Made by a program: the position numbers and the translations under genes
Part shown: one piece after another, positions 23,960 through 35,059 of the stretch
Numbering within the stretch: the stretch's first letter is position 1
Layout of the letters: every line of letters starts with the position of its first letter
Notes under the pieces: model-generated
The model's input: only the letters and a program-made list of their open reading frames with translations
Told to the model about the DNA's origin: nothing
Database searches by the model: none
From: Paraescarpia echinospica
Lineage: Eukaryota; Annelida; Polychaeta; Sabellida; Siboglinidae
NCBI GenBank assembly: GCA_020002185.1
Contig: CM034534.1
Coordinates: 17,109,156-17,173,155 of the forward strand
Direction: 5' to 3'
Length of the DNA: 64,000 nucleotides

Positions 23960-24160
23960 AAATATTCATAGGCTTGATGACACAAACACAAAGGAGCAGT
24001 ATCGAAGCCAGAGACACAGTACTACAAGGAGAAAGAACATGTGTCCAATTGACTTATTAAATATTCATAGGCTTGATGACACAAACACAAAGGAGCAGTA
24101 TCGAAGCCAGACACACAGTACTACAAGGAGAAAGAACATGTGTCCAATTGACTTATTAAA
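23960..24160 (+). repeat. 99-bp direct repeat, two units
   Basis: Two units with a 99-base period, containing CATAGGCTTGATGACACAAA and GTGTCCAATTGACTTATTAA. The same doubled unit appears in copy 2 of the large duplication at about 25270-25470, so the 99-bp doubling came first. Confidence 0.85.
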
Positions 24161-25028
24161 TATCGTATATTTCACAGAATCAATTAATATTGATCTTTCT
24201 CAGTCGTCCATCTTTCCAATCAGCAAAGTGGCTCGCTGAGTCGCGCATTCAACATGAATCCTACGCCTCTGGCCGACAACTAATAATGCAAAGCTGTCTG
24301 TCTAACAATTGGCATTCGAACATATCGCAAGTATGCCAATTATGATGGCGCCAGAAATCGGCTAACTAAGCCACGCTGTTTCGTGTTTAATCGCACTCTT
24401 GTGCTGGAAAGCTTTGTGGCTGTATCACGAACAACAATTATGTTCACGCCAGACGCTCACATAATGATGAGCCCGCTGGTTCAGGGTCCATCTGCGGCTT
24501 CCATAAGTCACTGGCTATTTCTGTTTCATTGATACTTCCTATATTTGTAAAGGACATTGGGCCGAGATATGACATGATTCAACCGTCGGCAGCTATTTTC
24601 TCCAACAGACACGTAGATGTTCACATTACACTGACTAATTTCACGTCTGAGAAGTCTGCCCGTTTTAAATATCTCAGTGGTAAATTATTGCCACTTTCCG
24701 ATGTGTGTAGGCGATCTACCGTTGATTCCATTGTGTTGACTGCATCTACAGGATTTTGTTTGAGAAATGGCAGATGTTTTAAATGATAGGGGAAATAACA
24801 GGATTAGGAAACCTGTTTCCAGTTACATCTATCAAACAAAACCATACATGTATAGAAATAACAATAATTTGTGGTGCTATGAACGTTTTGGTGCAAGCAG
24901 CATAGTATTACAGCTTCAAATCGTAATAAATGATATTAAAATACAACATTTATGTCGCGCCATACACACTTATTGTTGTATGGCGCTTTACATGGAACGT
25001 TCACACTTTAGATATACATATATACATA

Positions 25029-25091
25029 CATACACACACACGCACACGCACACGCACACGCACACTCACACACACACACACACGCACACGC

Positions 25092-25153
<62 letters not shown>

Positions 25154-25157
25154 ACAC
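25029..25157. repeat. (CA)n/(CACACG)n microsatellite
   Basis: Pure CA and CACACG units, ending copy 1 of the tandem duplication. Confidence 0.95.
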
Positions 25158-26087
25158 CGTTAATCATTCATACAACTGAGTGAACTGGAGAACGCGGGTT
25201 CTCTCGATTGAGATTTCGATGTTCTAGTCACTGCTCCACTGCGCTCCACATTCTTAGGTAGAGTGAACAAAATATCCATAGGTTTGATAACACAAACACA
25301 AAGGAGCAGTATCGAAGCCAGACACACAGTACTACAAGGAGAAAGAACATGTGTCCAATTGACTTATTAAATATTCATAGGCTTGATGACACAAACACAA
25401 AGGAGCAGTATCGAAGCCAGACACACAGTACTACAAGGAGAAAGAACATGTGTCCAATTGACTTATTAAATATCGTATATTTCACAGAATCAATTAATAT
25501 TGATCTTTCTCAGTCGTCCATCTTTCCAATCAGCAAAGTGGCTCGCTGAGTCGCGCATTCAACATGAATCCTACGCCTCTGGCCGACAACTAATAATGCA
25601 AAGCCGTCTGTCTGACAATTGGCATTCGAACATATCGCAAGTATGCCAATTATGATGGCGCCAGAAATCGGCTAACTAAGCCACGCTGTTTCGTGTTTAG
25701 TCGCACTCTTGTGCTAGAAAGCTTTGTGGCTGTATCACGAACAACAATTAAGTTCACGCCAGACGCGATGATCTACCGCTGATTCCATTGTGTTGACTGC
25801 ATCTTCAGGATTTTGTTTGAGAAATGGCAGATGTTTTAAATGATAGGGGAAATAACAGAATTAGGAAACCTGTTTCCAGTTACATCTATCAAACAGAACC
25901 ATACATGTATAGAAATAACAATAATTTGTGGTGCTATGAACGTTTTGGTGCAAGCAGCATAGTATGACAGCTTCAAATCGTAATAAATGATATTAAAATA
26001 CAACATTTATGTCGCGCCATACACACTTATTGTTGTATGGCGCTTTACATGGAACGTTCACACTTTAGATATACATATATACATACA

Positions 26088-26120
26088 TACACACACACCA
26101 CACACACGCACACGCACACG

Positions 26121-26178
<58 letters not shown>

Positions 26179-26200
26179 TACCACACACACACACATATAT
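26088..26200. repeat. (CACACG)n/(CA)n microsatellite
   Basis: Counterpart of the 25029-25157 tract at the end of copy 2. Confidence 0.95.
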
Positions 26201-26260
26201 AATATGCGCTTTCACAATTACCGGTCGCCATATCCGGCCAGCGGAATAATAAACGTACAA

Positions 26261-26356
26261 CACGCACACGCACACGCACACGCACACGCACACGCACACG
26301 CACACGCACACGCACACGCACACGCACACGCACACGCACACACACACACACACAGA
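26261..26356. repeat. (CACACG)n microsatellite
   Basis: About thirteen near-perfect hexamers followed by CA dinucleotides, just upstream of exon 2. Confidence 0.95.
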
Positions 26357-26475
26357 CACACACAGTTTATATGGGGTTGAGAAAAGTGGTATAATGTGTG
26401 GGCCATGTTGATTCACAGGAAATATATAATTAAAAAAGGACAATCTGAGAATACAACTTTAAATATCTGTCGTAG

Positions 26476-26585
26476 GTTCATTTGGAGAAACGGTCGCTGC
26501 AACGGCAAGGCTGCACTCGGCGTGGTGGCTGACTTACAGTTCAGCGAGAACGTCGATGCCTATATTGGACTGCCCTGCTCGAGTG
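26476..26585 (+). CDS. Receptor guanylate cyclase exon 2 (ligand-binding domain)
   Basis: Acceptor GTCGTAG at 26475 and donor G|GTAAGA at 26586. Encodes the C-N-G Cys and the family motif DAYIGLPCSS, which corresponds to the usual GPxC disulfide segment of ANF-receptor domains, with Leu in place of Pro. Ends in phase 1. Confidence 0.85.
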
Positions 26586-27349
26586 GTAAGAACAACAACA
26601 TGCGCTATGTTCCGGCAATGGTTTAATAAGTATCATTATATTTTATTTCTGATTTTCTTTTTACACTTATAATCATTTAGGGGAAGGCAATGTTAGTTGA
26701 GCCACTTGGTTTGTTGAGCCACCCATGTTTCCCAGAAAATTACAGCAGCAACCGTTGTTTGGTACGATAATATTGATAGAACATGTTGTTAGACCACTAC
26801 AATATGAGCTAACTGCATTTTTTTTTGAAGTGTCTAAATAATCAAAGCTTGTCACCATACTTTATCGTTTCTGCAGTTACAAATGATATAATTGCGCATT
26901 GGTAAAATGTTGCCTCTTCGATTCGCGTACTAATTAATGATACATTCAATATGATACACAAAATGTCTAAATGAGATTAGTTGAGCATTTTCAAAGGAAC
27001 GAAAATGTATGACTAACGATTACTTGACTAACGATTACTTTACTAACCCTCTTTGAATTAACTATATCTAAGTATTCTTGATGTTGCACCCATGTTGATG
27101 TTCACAGGAGATCTACAGATAATCATTGTTTATGTGAGTGAAAAAATTGTGAATACGATTTTGTTGTAGATATAAAAACTAATTAAAATGGATCAAATAA
27201 CACTACCTTCTCCTATATAACAAATATTATATTGTTTCGCTTTGCAAACATCCGTTTCTTAGTGTATCAAGCTGTTTTTAGGGCATATGTACACAAAAAG
27301 AGTTATATCAATCAAACGAATTTGCTGGTATTAAAAGTGGTAACTGTGT

Positions 27350-27455
27350 GTGTATATATATATATCTATATGTATGTATGTATGTATGTATGCATGTGTG
27401 TATGTATGTATGTATGTATGTATGTATGTATGTATGCATGCATGCATGTATGTAT
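27350..27455. repeat. (ATGT)n microsatellite with TA and CATG variants
   Basis: Tetranucleotide ATGT repeats following a short TATA run. Confidence 0.95.
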
Positions 27456-27603
27456 GGACCGGCGAACACTCGCAACATGTTTTTATACCAAAAAGAAGTT
27501 GTCTTAGTAACAAGATTTAACAAGATTGCCATCCAGAAAATTACTCTGGATGGCAGGTGGACAAGGAAGCCTTTTGGCTTATCGAGAGTCCAATACTTTT
27601 TAT

Positions 27604-30318
27604 CTACATGTATCCCGCCTTTTTTAGGTGTGTGTCGATTTTATTTTTAAACATATTCACGCTACTAGCACCAACACAATCAGGAGATAATCTGTTCCAT
27701 TCATTTACAGTCCTTTGTGAGAATGAGAACTTTCTTATATCTAATCTACACTGCTCCTTTACTAATGTAGCTTCATGTCCTCTGGTCCTTCTATCTTTCT
27801 TAACTGAGAAAAAAATGTTTCTATCAATATTTTCATAACCATTCAATATCTTAAACACTTCTATGTGATCTCCTCTCAATCTCCTGGTCTCTAGTGTTGT
27901 TAAACCACATTCTTTTAGGCGTATTTCGTAACTAAGATCCCTCAGATTTGGTATCATTTTAGTCGCTCTCCTCTGTACTCTTTCTAGCATATCTATGTCC
28001 TTCTTGCGATATGGCCTCCATGCTTGTATACAATATTCTAAATGAGGCCTCACTATTGTTTTGTACAGCGGTACTATTAATTCTTTTTTCTTATACGCTA
28101 TATTTCGCCTAATTAATCCAAGGATTTGATTTCCCTTTGACGCTGCAATTCCGCACTGCTCTGAAACCTTCATATCAGCACTAATGGTTAACCCCAAGTC
28201 CTTTTCTTTTACAGTAGTACTTAGAACAGTACCCCCCATTTTATATTTTACCTCTTCATTCCCATGACCTGTGTGGAGGCATTTACATTTCCCAAAATTG
28301 AACAGCATTTGCCACTTTTCAGACCATTTGATCAACCTATCAAGATCATCTTGTAAATGCTGTCTGTCTCCATCACTTTTAATCCTTCTAAACACTTTTG
28401 TATCATCCGCAAATTTTAACACCTTGCTTGTTATATCATCGTCCAAATCGTTGATATATATTAAGAATAATATAGGTCCTAGTACTGATCCCTGTGGTAC
28501 CCCACTCAATACCGATTTCCAGTTTGAAGCCTCCCCATCAACTACTACACGTTGTCTTCTGTCATTCAGCCATTTTTCTATTCAGTTTATTATACCATTT
28601 CCTATGCCATGGGCCTTTAGCTTAAGGAGTAATCTTTGATGTGGTACTTTGTCGAAAGCTTTTTGAAAATCTAAATAGATGATATCTACTGGTGATCCCT
28701 CATCTACCCACCTAGTGATGTCTTCCAAAAAACATAACATATTTGTTAAGCATGACCTCGCTTTTAAAAACCCATGTTGAGATGGGTTTATCAAGTTATG
28801 TTTAACAAGAAAATCCACCATGTGATCTTTAATTAGTCTTTCTAATAATTTGCAAATCACTGATGTTAAACTCACTGGTCTATAGTTCTCTGACTTGTTT
28901 CTCGAACCTTTTTTAAATAACGGTATAATGTTTGCCTCTTTCCATTCTAAAGGAACCACTCCCTCTTCTAATGACAAATTGAAAACTGTTGCAAGCGGTA
29001 CGCTAATTTGTTCTACAATTTCCAATAGTAGTTTGGGCGGAATCCCGTCCACTCCAGGTGATTTATTATCCTTCATAGCCCTTATTTTCTTAGCTACCAT
29101 TTCCGAGGTTACAACTAACTGTCCTAAATAGTCTGAATCTGCCCCCTTGAACTTAGCCTCTGGTACTGGCAGTGAACTAATATCTTCCCTGGTAAACACT
29201 GAACTAAAATACTCATTCAGGTCTTCTGCCATTAAGAATCCCTCTGATATTGTATTTCCAGCACTATCTTCTAGAGGACCGACCTTATCCTGAACTTTCT
29301 GTTTGCTTCGAATATACGCATAAAAACTCTTACTGTCATGTTTTATATTACTAGCTAATTTTTTTTCATAGCTTCTCTTTGAATTTCTAATTTCAGCTGT
29401 AGCTTGATTAAGTGCTTCTTTATAAATGTTGTAGTCTTCATCATTTCCAGTACATCTATATGACTTCCACATCATTTGTTTATACTTAATTTTTCTAATG
29501 GCTTCTTTCGATAAGTGTTTCTTTTTAGACCGTTTCCCTTGTTTTTTGAAAGGTACAAATTTATCGACTATGCACTTAATTTCACTATTTAAGATATTCC
29601 AGCATTCGGTTGCTGTCTTATTCTTCAGTGTGTTATTCCAGTCTATCTTTGCTAAATATTTCCTCATGTCCTTATACCTTCCTTTGTGGAAATTTCTCCT
29701 ATACTGCTTTTTACTATTCCTTTCTGATTTTACTTTGATGGTAAAATGTATCTGGTTGTGATCACTACTCCCCAGTGGCTCACATATCTTGACATTGTCA
29801 ACTAATTCTTTCTGTGAGGACAAAACTAAGTCTAACACATTCTCTCCCCTGGTTGGTTCTAGCACATGTTGAGAAAGGAAACTATCTTGTACTAAAACTA
29901 AAAACTTGTGGTCCTCACTCCCCATACTCTGTAGAGATTTCCATTGTATATGCCCATGGTTAAAGTCCCCCATAATAATACAGTTCCGTTTGCTTACTTC
30001 CTTTATAGCGTTTTGTATTTTTTCATTCTCTTCTATGCTTATGTTTGGACTTCGATAAACTAACCCAACTGTTAACGTTGAGTTTCCTGTAACTATGTTA
30101 CACCAAACAGCTTCTTCGCAATCTGCTTCTCTTTCTAATTTTATTTCATAAGCCTGGATAGATTCTTTAATATATAAAATAACTCCACCTCCCTTTCTTC
30201 CTATTCTATCTTTCCTAAACATTACATATCCTGTTAGTCCCAATTCGGCATCTGATATATCAGTGGTGGCCCACGATTCGGTTATACCTATTATGTGAGG
30301 GTCAATATCTTCTACCAT
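27604..30318 (-). pseudogene. CR1 ORF2: endonuclease and reverse transcriptase, one TGA stop
   Basis: Endonuclease: HIIGITESW, GGGVILYI, LVYRSPN, IMGDFNH, VLDLVLSS and GSSDHNQI. RT: SPGVDGIPPKLL, WKEANIIPLFKKG, NYRPVSLTSVICK, YLDFQKAFDKVPH, SGVPQGSVLGPILF and the catalytic FADDTKVF, then EKDLGLTI and a C-terminal FSFSQRTVNEWN. A TGA at 28584-28582, where family members have Trp (IIN-W-IEKWLND), splits the frame into 578 and about 326 codons; both sides are otherwise intact. The open frame reaches upstream of the first Met (30318) through CLNARSIVNKRSEL to about 30515, overlapping the end of ORF1 without an ATG. Confidence 0.88.
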
Positions 30319-30482
30319 AATGTTTAGTTCACTTCTTTTGTTTACTATGCTCCTTGCATTTAAACAAATGCATTTATATCCTGATTCAGAACAGTTTTCC
30401 AGGCTGTTCTTTGCCGATTTATTTCTGCTGTCTTTATCTATGCCTCCAGTTTCAGGCTTCTCTGTGAATCCCCCCTGCGAAT

Positions 30483-31703
30483 CTAGTTTAAATAGATGCA
30501 GCCTGTCCCACTGTCAACAGATTGCAGCAAGTTCTCTGAGAAAACTGCTGCCCCCTTTCCACTTAGATGTAGGCCATCTCTCATGTACATATCTTCCCTC
30601 CCAACAAAGTATCCCCATAAATCTACGAATCCCACCCCCTCTTCTTTACACATCTGCTCAACTAGTGCGTTGATCGCCATCCTCTTGCAGTTTCTATATG
30701 TCGGCCCCCTTCCTCCCATTACTGGCAAAATTCCTGAGAGGATAATCTGTTCTACTCTTGTCTTCTTTAACTTCTTCACTAACTGTCTGTACTTCTGAAC
30801 TATCCCAGTTGTTCCCTCCCTCTCTGCGTTATTTGTCCCTACATGTACTAGTATAGACCCTCCCTTGCCATGCCCCAGTACCTTCTCTACCCTTTCAGTT
30901 ACATGTTCTATCCTAGCCCCCGGTAGACAAACAACGACGTCCTCCCCCTCGCTTAGAGTCTTATCTGTCTTTCTCATAATCGAATCGCCCATAAACACCC
31001 TCTCTTTCCTCATTGCCCCCTCAATCACTGCCTCAGTGTAGCTCTTTCTACGGTTTGCATCTGTCTGGTTGTAATCTTGTTCCCCTGTCTTCTGCTCTCC
31101 CGTCACAATCTCGTCCGTTCCATTCTTTCCTGACGCTGTTTCTCTTGTCACCTTTCTTCCTGTCATCGTCCCTCCCGACTTCTCTTCTGTCACATGTACT
31201 CTCACTTCCTTTCTTCCCGTCATCTTTCCTCCCATTGCATTTCCTTCTCTCCTCTCCCGTCTCTTTTTCCCTCCTACCTCTTTCTCTACGGTCACTTTCT
31301 CTCCTGCCACCTTCACACCTGTCACATTTCCTGCCGTCGATCCTCCACTTTCTTCCCCTCCGATCACCTTCCCTCCTCTCAGTCTCCTTTCCTCGGTCTT
31401 GTTGCCACTACTCTGCTCCTTCAGTTTCACAGTATTCCCAACTTTATCCCTGTCGTCTCTCTCCATTCCATCTGTCTCCTTGCTGATTCTCATCTCCATC
31501 CCCTTCACAATATCTACCAACCTAGCTACCTCTTTCTCCAGACATTTCACCTTCCAACACCCCACGCACTGAAAGGTGAATCCCTCTTCCTTGGTTTCTG
31601 TCCATGACTTCGTACAGCCGGACAAGGCAAAATCCACCCAACTGTGGCAGTCGTCGCACACCAAGTGTCTCTTTGCCTTGACTTGCCGCTTGCAAGGCGC
31701 CAT
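30483..31703 (-). CDS. CR1 ORF1: Cys-rich finger plus SGNH esterase domain
   Basis: Intact 406-codon ORF1. Residues about 10-55 form a PHD-like Cys/His cluster (CDDCHSWVDF, then CxxC). A long, low-complexity Lys/Glu/Gly/Thr-rich middle contains repeated 'EKVTGGK'-like units. Residues about 235-395 form an SGNH (GDSL-like) hydrolase: block I MGDSIM, block III HVGTNNA and block V DGLHLS, which together supply the Ser, Gly, Asn and Asp/His catalytic positions. PHD plus esterase ORF1s are known from CR1 elements, where they are thought to act in RNA or lipid/membrane contact during retrotransposition. Its 3' end overlaps the ORF2 frame. Confidence 0.88.
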   Translation of the reverse strand: MAPCKRQVKAKRHLVCDDCHSWVDFALSGCTKSWTETKEEGFTFQCVGCWKVKCLEKEVARLVDIVKGMEMRISKETDGMERDDRDKVGNTVKLKEQSSGNKTEERRLRGGKVIGGEESGGSTAGNVTGVKVAGEKVTVEKEVGGKKRRERREGNAMGGKMTGRKEVRVHVTEEKSGGTMTGRKVTRETASGKNGTDEIVTGEQKTGEQDYNQTDANRRKSYTEAVIEGAMRKERVFMGDSIMRKTDKTLSEGEDVVVCLPGARIEHVTERVEKVLGHGKGGSILVHVGTNNAEREGTTGIVQKYRQLVKKLKKTRVEQIILSGILPVMGGRGPTYRNCKRMAINALVEQMCKEEGVGFVDLWGYFVGREDMYMRDGLHLSGKGAAVFSENLLQSVDSGTGCIYLN

Positions 31704-32366
31704 ATCAGAATTTATTTAATAATAATAATCTAATTAGCTATTTAAAATAGTTTTGTCAACTGTGTTTACACTATTCACTGTCTATGTAGTCTTTAAGAAG
31801 ACTGTTTTCTGTGCACAAATGTTACACTTTTCGTAAGATTGCGTACGCTAGACTGCCTTATTTATTTAGGTTTATACAGCGCCCTAGCGAATAAGAGAGA
31901 CACTAGCTACATAAACTTAGTTCGCCCGATTATCGCAAATGCTTAATTTTAACAACAAAGCTACCTTATCAAAATGTCTAGCAGGTACTGACTTACACAG
32001 ATATTATCTTATGTAGGTAGTTTATGGTTGTTACTTTATCACCTATATATTCTACCACATAACGAGGTTTGTTAAATCTTGTTTACAAACTTATCGTAGC
32101 CGTAAGCTAACGTACCCTATTATCACTCACTAGACTAAAGTGTCCTAAAATACTTTATCTAACTAACTTTAAGCACAACTGCTACTCTGCTAATGTTTCG
32201 AATCGATTAGGTACGCCTGGAGACGGTAACCGGAAACTAGGTCAGTAGGACCAACCCGGCGTGGATCAACTGGCTTGGTATTTGTAAGATTACTGAAATG
32301 TAAAAACCTAATAAAACCGAACCCTGTCAAGGCTTAATTAAGTCCGTTATGCTAAACATACATACA

Positions 32367-34300
32367 TAGTGTCAGAAGTGCATGAACAATTTGATCATGG
32401 CAGAAGGTTTAATGCCGCCGAGACACTTTTTGTGCACCGCAAGCAATGCCGCTAACGGCGACGCGGGCATGACAAATTTGTGGGGAATGTGGCTCGAACA
32501 ATTCGAATACTGTTATGCTAGCGACCGAGAAAAATAAGAAGATACAAGTGACTATGTGGTTAATTCTCCTCGGTCCTGAGTGCATGGACGTTTTCAGAAC
32601 GTTCACATTTGACCCACCGACAGATAAAGATAAAATTGCAGCTGTAAAGCTACGCTACAGTTCCGCAACTACTTCACACCGAGAGTGAACGAAACGTACG
32701 AAACGTACAAATCCTTGCGCCGGAAGCAAAACAGAGGTGAAACATTTGCTGCTTTCCTGACAGATTAGTTAAATCTAGCAAGCATATGTAACTATGTGCC
32801 TAAGGAAAGGGAGAATATAATCCGCGATCAAATCGTCATAGAGCTCTATTCAGACACTGTGAGACAGGCAGAAATTGCTCTACGAAGGAACACTAACGAT
32901 GGCAAGTGCGTTAGCTATATGCAGGAATAACGAAATCACCGTCAAATACACCAAAAACATGCATGGAGAAACGAGTGCTGACTCAGTGTATCAGGCCGCC
33001 AAAATTCAGAGAAAACCCAAAACTAATTTTTGGTAAGAGAGACTTTTCTAGGCTAGAATTCAGAACTCCACAAACTCAAACGACATGTCGCAACTGTGGT
33101 AAACAACATACTCCCAAGAAGTGCACTGCTTACTACCAGACGTGCAGGAAGTGTTTAAAGAAGGGACATTTTGCAGCTACGTGTAGATCATCGAGAATAG
33201 CAGAAGTTTCTCAGCAGAATCTAACGATAGATGACACAATGTGGCTGGCTCGATTGACAACGGCAAGACCGAACCTCCATGGACTGTCGATGTACAAATG
33301 AACAACACGGTTGTCAGTTTCAAAATTGACACCGGTGCAGATGTTTCGATCATCAGTGAATACTGCTATTTGCAGTTCGTTCCCATTCCGAGACTCACGA
33401 AAACTACGACATTCCTTCGCAGCTCAGGTGGCAACCTCAACTGTTAAGGCTACTTGGAAACAACGTTGACAATGAAGGACAAATCGTGTGGGTGTGACGT
33501 GTTTGTTTATCGTAGGTCCGGCTGTTCAGCGCAACCTCCTAAGTCGGTCTGTCGCGACACAATTGAATCTCGTTGCACGCGTTGATGCGTTGAATGAGGT
33601 CTTCGGAGATATGGGCACCATGATAATCAAGCCGGTAAAGTTCGTGCTAGATCCAGATGCTCAACCGTACAACGAGAGTACCAATACCTCTACTACCAAA
33701 GGTAGAAGCTGAACTCGTTCGCATGAAGAGTGAAAGAGTAATCAGAAAGATCACTGAGCCAAGTGAATGGTGCGCGCCTATTGTGGTGCTTCCAAAGAAA
33801 GAGGGCGTGCGAATCTGTGTCGACTTGCGGAACTTAAACAAGAGTGTTGAGAGGGAACACTTTACAATTCCCACCATTGAAGATATGACGCATAAACTGC
33901 GCGAAGGCACTGTGTTCAGTCGCCTAGACGCCATCAGCGGCTTCTGGCAGATACCTTTAGATGACGAAAGACAGAAGCTGACCAACTTCATTACGCCCGG
34001 GTGTGGCAGATACTGTTTTCAGAAACTGCCGTTTGGGATCTCACTTGCCCCTGAAATCTTTCAGCGTAAAATGCAGGAAATGCTGGAAGGCGTGGACGGT
34101 GTACTAGTGTACATGGACGATATACTGGTCTATGGTGCGACCATGGAGGAACACGACAAGAGACTCGACAGTGTTCTGAACAGGATCTCAGCGGCAGGGT
34201 TGAAACTGAATAGACAGAAATGCGAATTCAGACAAAGAGAGATTTTGTGCCTGGGACATAAGACCTCCAAGCAGGGCATGCAGCCTGATTGGCAGATAGT
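32367..34300 (+). mobile_element. Ty3/gypsy-type LTR retrotransposon fragment
   Basis: Plus-strand element with a primer-binding-site-like GTGTCAGAAGTG at about 32370, decayed gag, protease and RT. It stops abruptly after the RT palm-thumb near 34300; RNase H, integrase and a 3' LTR were not found. A 5' LTR would end just before 32367, but its start could not be defined. Confidence 0.75.
32397..33304 (+). pseudogene. Ty3/gypsy gag remnant with zinc knuckles
   Basis: Gag begins near the ATG at 32397 (MWLEQFEYCYAS) but breaks into several frames before 32960. The frame 32963-33301 carries two CCHC-type knuckles: CRNCGKQHTPKKC, with an unusual spacing, and CRKCLKKGHFAATC. These knuckles normally bind genomic RNA in the particle. 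Several stops and frame changes make it non-functional. Confidence 0.75.
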
Positions 34301-34304
34301 GTGA
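33241..34304 (+). pseudogene. Ty3/gypsy pol remnant: protease and reverse transcriptase
   Basis: The frame 33241-33447 holds the aspartic protease motif FKIDTGADVSII. After at least one frame change, 33657-34304 encodes the RT: SEWCAPIVVLPKKEG, ICVDLRNLNK, FSRLDAISGFWQIPL, FQKLPFGISLAPEIFQ and the catalytic YMDDILVYG. It ends at a stop at 34302, before RNase H. Confidence 0.85.
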
Positions 34305-34339
34305 AAAATGTGAACCCGATCAATGCATAATAAGTGTCA

Positions 34340-34612
34340 GTTATGCTAGACACACAGTAATCTACTTAGATTTCAGCAAATCGTTTGATACGGTCCCTCA
34401 TCGCAGACTAACCGCTCATGGCATCACTGACAAGACCAACAGATGGACGGGCAGCTGGCTAACAGGTAGAAGAGTCAGATTGGCAAAAGTGGTCAGTGGA
34501 GTGCCACATGGATCAATATTTGGTCCAATGTTTTTTTGTAATCTTTATAAACGACATTGACTCATCTGTAAGCTCCTTGTTAAAGTTTGCTGACGACATG
34601 GAAGCATTATAG
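34340..34612 (+). mobile_element. LINE RT fragment, 5' half of an interrupted copy
   Basis: Plus-strand RT palm in more than one frame: VIYLDFSKSFDTVPHRRL, SGVPHGSIFGP (Gln of PQG changed to His) and a degenerate LKFADDMEAL. It ends near 34612. The matching C-terminal half appears about 4 kb further right (38580-39172), consistent with one LINE split by later insertions. About 60 residues between the halves are missing. Confidence 0.65.
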
Positions 34613-35059
34613 GTGCACTGTATAGATTGCGCTATTCCACGGCAGAAGTGTTTTGTCGGCCGACGCTTGGCGTCTGTGGCTATTTATAGAACAGTCTCGG
34701 TCTCGTTGCAGGCGATACGTTTGCCGTCGTTAGTTCTCGGGAACGCAAGACAAACGTGCGCTGCATTTAGTGATTGTGTTGTGTTGATAAGGATTGATTA
34801 ATTTAGTGTTATTAGTTTGTAAAAGTACGTCATGACAAGTAAAAGAAAGCATCAGGATTTTAAATCTGACCCTGGACATTGCAATTGTTCAAACATTTGT
34901 AATAGAACCGAGAACAAGAACAAGAAGTTTATTTTCACCCCCAAAAAGTATAATAATAACACAATAAACATGTCAGGTATATGCTTTACCACAAATAAAA
35001 TAAATATGCATATATATTATACACCATTTCTTAAAGGCAAAAATAATAAGTGATTAAAG

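Larger units (their letters stand above)
23850..26200 (+). repeat. Tandem duplication of ~1.3 kb, second copy with ~255-bp gap
   Basis: Copy 1 (about 23850-25157) and copy 2 (about 25158-26200) share the same order: a SINE head, a twofold 99-bp repeat, unique sequence, then a (CA)n tract. They differ at a few percent of sites. Copy 2 lacks the segment at 24456-24710 of copy 1. The copy junction is where the (CA)n tract of copy 1 meets the GTTAATCATTC that opens copy 2. Confidence 0.85.
27507..31800 (-). mobile_element. CR1-type LINE, nearly intact, two ORFs
   Basis: Minus-strand non-LTR retrotransposon with ORF1 (31703-30483) and ORF2 (about 30500-27604). The 3' end, at the low-coordinate side, has a GCCATCCAGA/TCTGGATGGC hairpin (27528-27554) and two copies of a 10-bp unit (TAACAAGATT on the plus strand). 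Short direct repeats at the 3' end are typical of CR1. The 5'UTR probably extends beyond 31703, but I could not fix its end. Only one nonsense lesion was found, so this is the youngest-looking LINE in the window. Confidence 0.85.

Noticed and set aside
24529..24786. An 85-codon frame in the segment missing from copy 2 of the tandem duplication
   Set aside because: No recognisable domain or splice context; it is probably chance within intron 1.
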